Made by a program: the position numbers and the translations under genes. The notes beneath the pieces are model-generated. The model did no database searches, was not told the origin of the DNA, and saw only the letters and a program-made list of their open reading frames with translations. A stretch of 64,000 nt of DNA from Halosimplex pelagicum (lineage in GTDB: Archaea > Halobacteriota > Halobacteria > Halobacteriales > Haloarculaceae): the NCBI RefSeq assembly GCF_013415905.1, contig NZ_CP058909.1:3100001-3164000 (forward strand), given 5' to 3'. This document shows positions 60,519-64,000 of this stretch, one piece after another; within the stretch, counting starts at the first letter, position 1; every line of letters starts with the position of its first letter.

Positions 60519-62150
60519 CTAAGATGACGGCCAGTCCTCAGAGAGATCTTCGTCCGCGGCGAACGGTTCTGCGTCAGGAAGTAACTGTTCCGAGCGGTTT
60601 CTGGCAATGGGGTCAGGTGCCTCGATCGAGTCCTCCGGTTCCTCGAAAAACCCGCCCGTCTCAAACACATCTTCTACTGCCCTTGAATCCACGCTTGGCT
60701 CATCGATCGACCTGTAGGGTTCCCAACTGCATTGGTTGAAACCGGACGCGGATTCCTCCTGAGACACCATAGGGAACGGTTCGACAGCATCCACCGCTGG
60801 CTCTCCGAGATCATCAAATCCACAGTCAAGATCGACTTGTCCGACGGCATTAGGATCCAGTCGCGGCGGGTCCAATTGCGAGAGTGAATCCGACGGCACT
60901 TGGCAAGGTTCGGACCAAGTTTCCTGCGACTCATCAATAGCTGGCTTAGAGACCAAATCATCCAATCTCGGGCTGTCTCCTGTATTATCCAAGTCATCTA
61001 CCCTTAGCGATTCCTGACCGGGAAGGAAGCTGTCCTGGCTCTGTCCGGATCCTACCGTCTCCTCGCCATTGACATAGCCAGCCATGTCGGCGGAAGGATG
61101 ACAACTTTCCTCGAACCGTTGACTCGGTAATTGTGGTCGGGGATCTACTGGTCGCTCGTTTCCTTCTATGAACTCCACTGGTTCGTTGACGTGCTCTCCA
61201 GCTCGGTGTTGCTCTTGTGACGACGTGGACTGCGCTTCACGTATCGTCTGTCTCTGTTCTGGATTCCCCTTGTCCGTTCGAGAACGCGAATAGCTTTCCA
61301 CTGCGGTTTCGAATCCTGTCGCCTCTTGATGGGAACCGGTATCAGTATATCTAGGCGAAGGTGCGAAGAGCGATTTGATAAAGGAAGAGATCTTGAGTTG
61401 GACTGGACTGCGGACTAATTCTTGGCTCATGGCACTCGGTCCAATATCGATCTCGACTAAATCCGGGGCTAGATCAAGTTCAACGCCTGCTAACCCCCCA
61501 TCCAAATCAACATAACTCACCCTCATATCGATATCAAAAAGATTGTGTTCGTAGCTCGACTCGATCGGCTTGAAATACTTGTTTCCACCTCCAGAAGAGA
61601 GATATCCGCGCTGTGACGACGTAGCGGCGACATCTCGGCTTCCCTGAGTTGACACTCCTACCGGTGTCCTTGTGTGCGAAGAACTTTGACTCAATGCGTG
61701 GAACCTCGTGTGAGTTGCCTCGGTCTGCGTCGTTGCTTGTAGGGGTAGCCAGTCTGCGGTCCCAAGGCTCTGCCGGTGTTCCACCGGCGTTGAAGATGGT
61801 TCCTGACGCACATCCGATGACGACGCAGGTTCCGGTGTTTCCGAGTTATCTTCAGCGGCTGACTGCTCCTTCGAGATCTCTGTGGGTTCCGTCGTCTGCT
61901 GCGAACTGGTTGAATCCATCGACGACACTGCGTTGCCAGTGGCTGATTTCGAGGATGAAACCGTCCCGGGAGCTGACTGCCGCCGTTGATCAACTGGTGG
62001 AATTAATACCCTATATGTAACAAGTACTGCTCCGACAATAATCATTCCAGTCCCATTCCAGAGATTGGGGACTGAGTATGGGTTGTCAAGGAACAGAATG
62101 ACTACTCCACTGACCGAAACCAAAGCACCGAGACGGCCAGTTACCGTCAT
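60519..62150 (-). CDS. Membrane-anchored protein with a long disordered tail
   Basis: 543 aa. Two N-terminal helices (about 7-24 and 33-50) are followed by about 490 residues rich in Ser, Glu, Asp, Pro and Gln with little predicted structure. One ordered island, YEHNLFDIDMRVSYVDLDGGLAGVELDLAPDLVEIDIG (about 200-240), has alternating beta-like pattern. No family is recognised. ATG 62150 has a TATA box 27 bases upstream, so it has its own leaderless promoter. It follows the DUF4209-like gene by 56 bases on the same strand. Confidence 0.6.
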   Translation of the reverse strand: MTVTGRLGALVSVSGVVILFLDNPYSVPNLWNGTGMIIVGAVLVTYRVLIPPVDQRRQSAPGTVSSSKSATGNAVSSMDSTSSQQTTEPTEISKEQSAAEDNSETPEPASSSDVRQEPSSTPVEHRQSLGTADWLPLQATTQTEATHTRFHALSQSSSHTRTPVGVSTQGSRDVAATSSQRGYLSSGGGNKYFKPIESSYEHNLFDIDMRVSYVDLDGGLAGVELDLAPDLVEIDIGPSAMSQELVRSPVQLKISSFIKSLFAPSPRYTDTGSHQEATGFETAVESYSRSRTDKGNPEQRQTIREAQSTSSQEQHRAGEHVNEPVEFIEGNERPVDPRPQLPSQRFEESCHPSADMAGYVNGEETVGSGQSQDSFLPGQESLRVDDLDNTGDSPRLDDLVSKPAIDESQETWSEPCQVPSDSLSQLDPPRLDPNAVGQVDLDCGFDDLGEPAVDAVEPFPMVSQEESASGFNQCSWEPYRSIDEPSVDSRAVEDVFETGGFFEEPEDSIEAPDPIARNRSEQLLPDAEPFAADEDLSEDWPSS

Positions 62151-62171
62151 TTGATCGTCATACGGCGAATC

Positions 62172-62183
62172 AATTTAAATATC
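62172..62183 (-). promoter_or_regulatory. TATA box of the disordered-tail membrane protein
   Basis: Minus strand GATATTTAAATT, centred about 27 bases before the ATG at 62150. It suggests a leaderless transcript separate from the upstream gene. Confidence 0.55.
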
Positions 62184-62206
62184 TAACCCGGTAGTACTAC
62201 TGCCCG

Positions 62207-64000
62207 CTAGATATTGCTAACTTGCTCAGCAAGTTTCGGGCCAATTCCCTCCACCGCTTGGAATGCGTCACTATCAGCCGCTACAAACGAATCATGAGAA
62301 TCAAAGTGGGTTGCGATATTCCACGCTCGGTACTCGCCGATGCGGTCCGCTTGTTGCGCGCTCTCGAATACCTGGATTTTCTCCTCGTTGCGCAGGATTT
62401 CCTCTCTGCCTTGGATCGTAACGGTGGTGATCTCGTCTTGCTCTTCTAGTCGTTTCAACACTATGCGACCAGCACTTTCGTTAATTCCACGCGTTGTTCC
62501 TTGAGCCAGTATCGTGTCTTTCGGAACGGAGTCTGCAGGAGTTGTGAGTTCCCCGTCGATGATGTTCTCAACTGTGTGGAAGACAAGATCACCCGTGTCC
62601 AGCCACGTGTAGGTTATTTCTTCGGGAATGTCGGGATGGTCATCACGGAGTGCGTCAAGTTCGTCTTTTATTTTATCCCGTGTCAGCCCGGTCTCGCCGA
62701 TCCGATAACGATTGATCCGACCACTGTCTACGAACAGGTCTGTCCGTTCCTCATGTGGATCTTCTCGTATCACGAGGATTGTATGCTCGTCCGATGATCG
62801 GCCATATCCGACGATCTGCTTGTTAGCGTCGGCGAATAGCGAAATATCAGTGTCTCTACCGTAATTCGTGGACGGGGAAAGCGTCGTCTGTGGCGGTCCG
62901 AAGACGGTAAGATAGGGAGAAATATTGATCGTAATCAGGCACTTGAGGATATCGAAGAGTGTGAGTATAGTGTCTAAGTACGTCGCATTCCGATAGCGAA
63001 CTTGACCGTGAGCAACTCGGTTTCTAAGGTTCATGCCTTCCCGGCTAGTGTACCGGGACCGGAGATACACCGAATAATGCTGTCCCAATCGATCAGCGTT
63101 GTCAATGAATAGGCCGCCAAGCGTCTGTTGCCGCGTACCCTGCTCGCTGATGGTATAGGGTGGGCGGCCGGTCGCTCGGAAGGCCTCCACGATACTTGCT
63201 TCAAGATGCGGGATTAGCAAGAACAGTGCTGGTACGTAATTCTCATCGGAGAGTTCAAACAAGGCATCGGTGAGGAATGCCTCGGTGTCAGGAGACAGGG
63301 AGTCTCCAATCCAGAACACCTGGAAAATATCGGTCAACGTGAGATGACCTTCACTGATTAACCGATACATTGCATTACCGAGTGACGTCATCACACTTCC
63401 TGCCTGGCGGCGGTACGCTGATGGGATTGTCTCAACATCGGATGGGTCAACAGATATTGAGTAGGCTTCTGGCGAGTAGATTTGGCGCTGAAATAGTTGA
63501 GAGACCACGAATTCCTCTGTGGAGAGACGAATCTTATTCACGTCTGGTATCAGACTCCGTGATAACGTCAAGCAGTATACTGCGTATGCGCCGGAATAGT
63601 CCTGTTTCACTTGGGTGAACCACTCAACAATAGTATCTGCCTCATCTCGCATTGCCTGCGTCAAATCCTCTTCATCTACTCCGTCAAGGTCATCAAGCGA
63701 CATCTCTACCAATTCGTCATCTATCCCCGACTGCCGCGCTTGAAGCGCCTCTTGCTTCCAACTCCGTTGCTTCTCATCGGTCATGTAAGCGCCACATTCA
63801 ACGACCCCACTTTGTAGCGTATCCGCCTTCCGGAGGCTGCTTCCCTCTTCCAGTACATCTGCTTCCACACGATATGACTCAACCAGTGTCTGTTCTACGT
63901 CGTCTGTACTGTGGTCGCGGTTCAGTTTGAGTTGACGGAGTAACCGGAGAACCTTGCGCTCCCGATTAAACTGATTAGCTGATCGATGACTGGTTGCGGC
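62207..64000 (-). CDS. DUF4209/HEPN-like protein with HhH end (5' end outside)
   Basis: At least 597 codons. The frame is open to the right edge, so the start lies outside; a GTG at 63868 exists, but the upstream codons look coding. The middle has GTRQQTLGGLFIDN and then MNLRNRVAHGQVRYRN (about 62990-63035 on the DNA), the R-N-x3-H motif of HEPN RNases as found in DUF4209 proteins. The C-terminus AVEGIGPKLAEQVSNI is a helix-hairpin-helix DNA-binding motif, and before it EEITTVTIQGREEIL may be a further domain. A role in defence is inferred. Confidence 0.65.
   Translation of the reverse strand, partial: AATSHRSANQFNRERKVLRLLRQLKLNRDHSTDDVEQTLVESYRVEADVLEEGSSLRKADTLQSGVVECGAYMTDEKQRSWKQEALQARQSGIDDELVEMSLDDLDGVDEEDLTQAMRDEADTIVEWFTQVKQDYSGAYAVYCLTLSRSLIPDVNKIRLSTEEFVVSQLFQRQIYSPEAYSISVDPSDVETIPSAYRRQAGSVMTSLGNAMYRLISEGHLTLTDIFQVFWIGDSLSPDTEAFLTDALFELSDENYVPALFLLIPHLEASIVEAFRATGRPPYTISEQGTRQQTLGGLFIDNADRLGQHYSVYLRSRYTSREGMNLRNRVAHGQVRYRNATYLDTILTLFDILKCLITINISPYLTVFGPPQTTLSPSTNYGRDTDISLFADANKQIVGYGRSSDEHTILVIREDPHEERTDLFVDSGRINRYRIGETGLTRDKIKDELDALRDDHPDIPEEITYTWLDTGDLVFHTVENIIDGELTTPADSVPKDTILAQGTTRGINESAGRIVLKRLEEQDEITTVTIQGREEILRNEEKIQVFESAQQADRIGEYRAWNIATHFDSHDSFVAADSDAFQAVEGIGPKLAEQVSNI

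Noticed and set aside
1..64000. tRNA, rRNA or CRISPR arrays
   Set aside because: I found no T-loop-like tRNA sequence with matching arms, no rRNA sequence and no regularly spaced direct repeats of CRISPR length. A tRNA search program would settle the tRNA part.
1..64000. Replication origin (Cdc6/Orc1 and ORB repeats)
   Set aside because: No Cdc6/Orc1 gene and no ORB-like repeats were seen.

Overview
The window is chromosomal DNA of a halophilic archaeon (class Halobacteria). From about 1 to 50.7 kb it is very GC-rich and codes for strongly acidic proteins. Markers of the group are HalOD1, DUF7344 and DUF7511 small proteins, HTH-10 (Bat/DmsR/NarO-type) regulators, Tat signal peptides and a rod-determining-factor locus. 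I cannot name a genus from sequence alone. From about 51.2 kb to the right edge the GC content is visibly lower and the gene content changes to integrases, a transposase, toxin-like genes and unknowns, so this part looks acquired.

Layout, 0.4-13.3 kb: sugar-nucleotide genes (Gfo/Idh/MocA oxidoreductase and WecC-like dehydrogenase), small halophile regulators, an isolated PhnM-like amidohydrolase, the cell-shape pair RdfA plus an archaeal SMC-related ATPase, a PRC-barrel-like protein, a cupin and a four-repeat LEA14-like surface protein.

Layout, 13.4-35.2 kb: two operons for type II DMSO-reductase-family molybdoenzymes, transcribed away from each other around two HTH-10 regulators. The minus-strand operon runs alpha, beta, chaperone, heme-b gamma, HEAT-repeat protein, unknown. 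This is the ABDC order of chlorate, selenate and dimethylsulfide enzymes. The plus-strand operon is a haloarchaeal nitrate reductase operon: membrane protein, Rieske, cytochrome b, small membrane protein, NarG, NarH, gamma, NarJ, multi-pass membrane protein, HEAT-repeat protein and an Mrp-DUF2249 fusion. Genes mostly overlap by 4 bases (ATGA/GTGA). The Rieske/cytochrome b pair probably passes electrons from quinol to the exported nitrate reductase. The chaperones load the Mo cofactor before Tat export.

Layout, 35.3-50.7 kb: molybdenum cofactor genes (MoeA, a MobB-MoaE fusion, MobA) that can serve both operons, a third HTH-10 regulator, a BMP-type nucleoside ABC transporter with a purine phosphoribosyltransferase, a beta-propeller lipoprotein, a D-2-hydroxyacid dehydrogenase, a GldA-type dehydrogenase and a TMEM175-like channel.

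Layout, 51.2-64 kb (accessory): a Doc-type toxin with a small partner, two related tyrosine recombinases facing each other around a cargo of an AbiE-like HTH/nucleotidyltransferase pair, an unknown protein and an Nmad3-like protein. An IS5-family element has cut one recombinase and its neighbour. At the right edge are a membrane protein with a long disordered tail and a DUF4209/HEPN-like protein with a helix-hairpin-helix end, which runs out of the window. The least described parts are this last pair, the Nmad3 cargo and the HEAT proteins attached to both molybdoenzyme operons.
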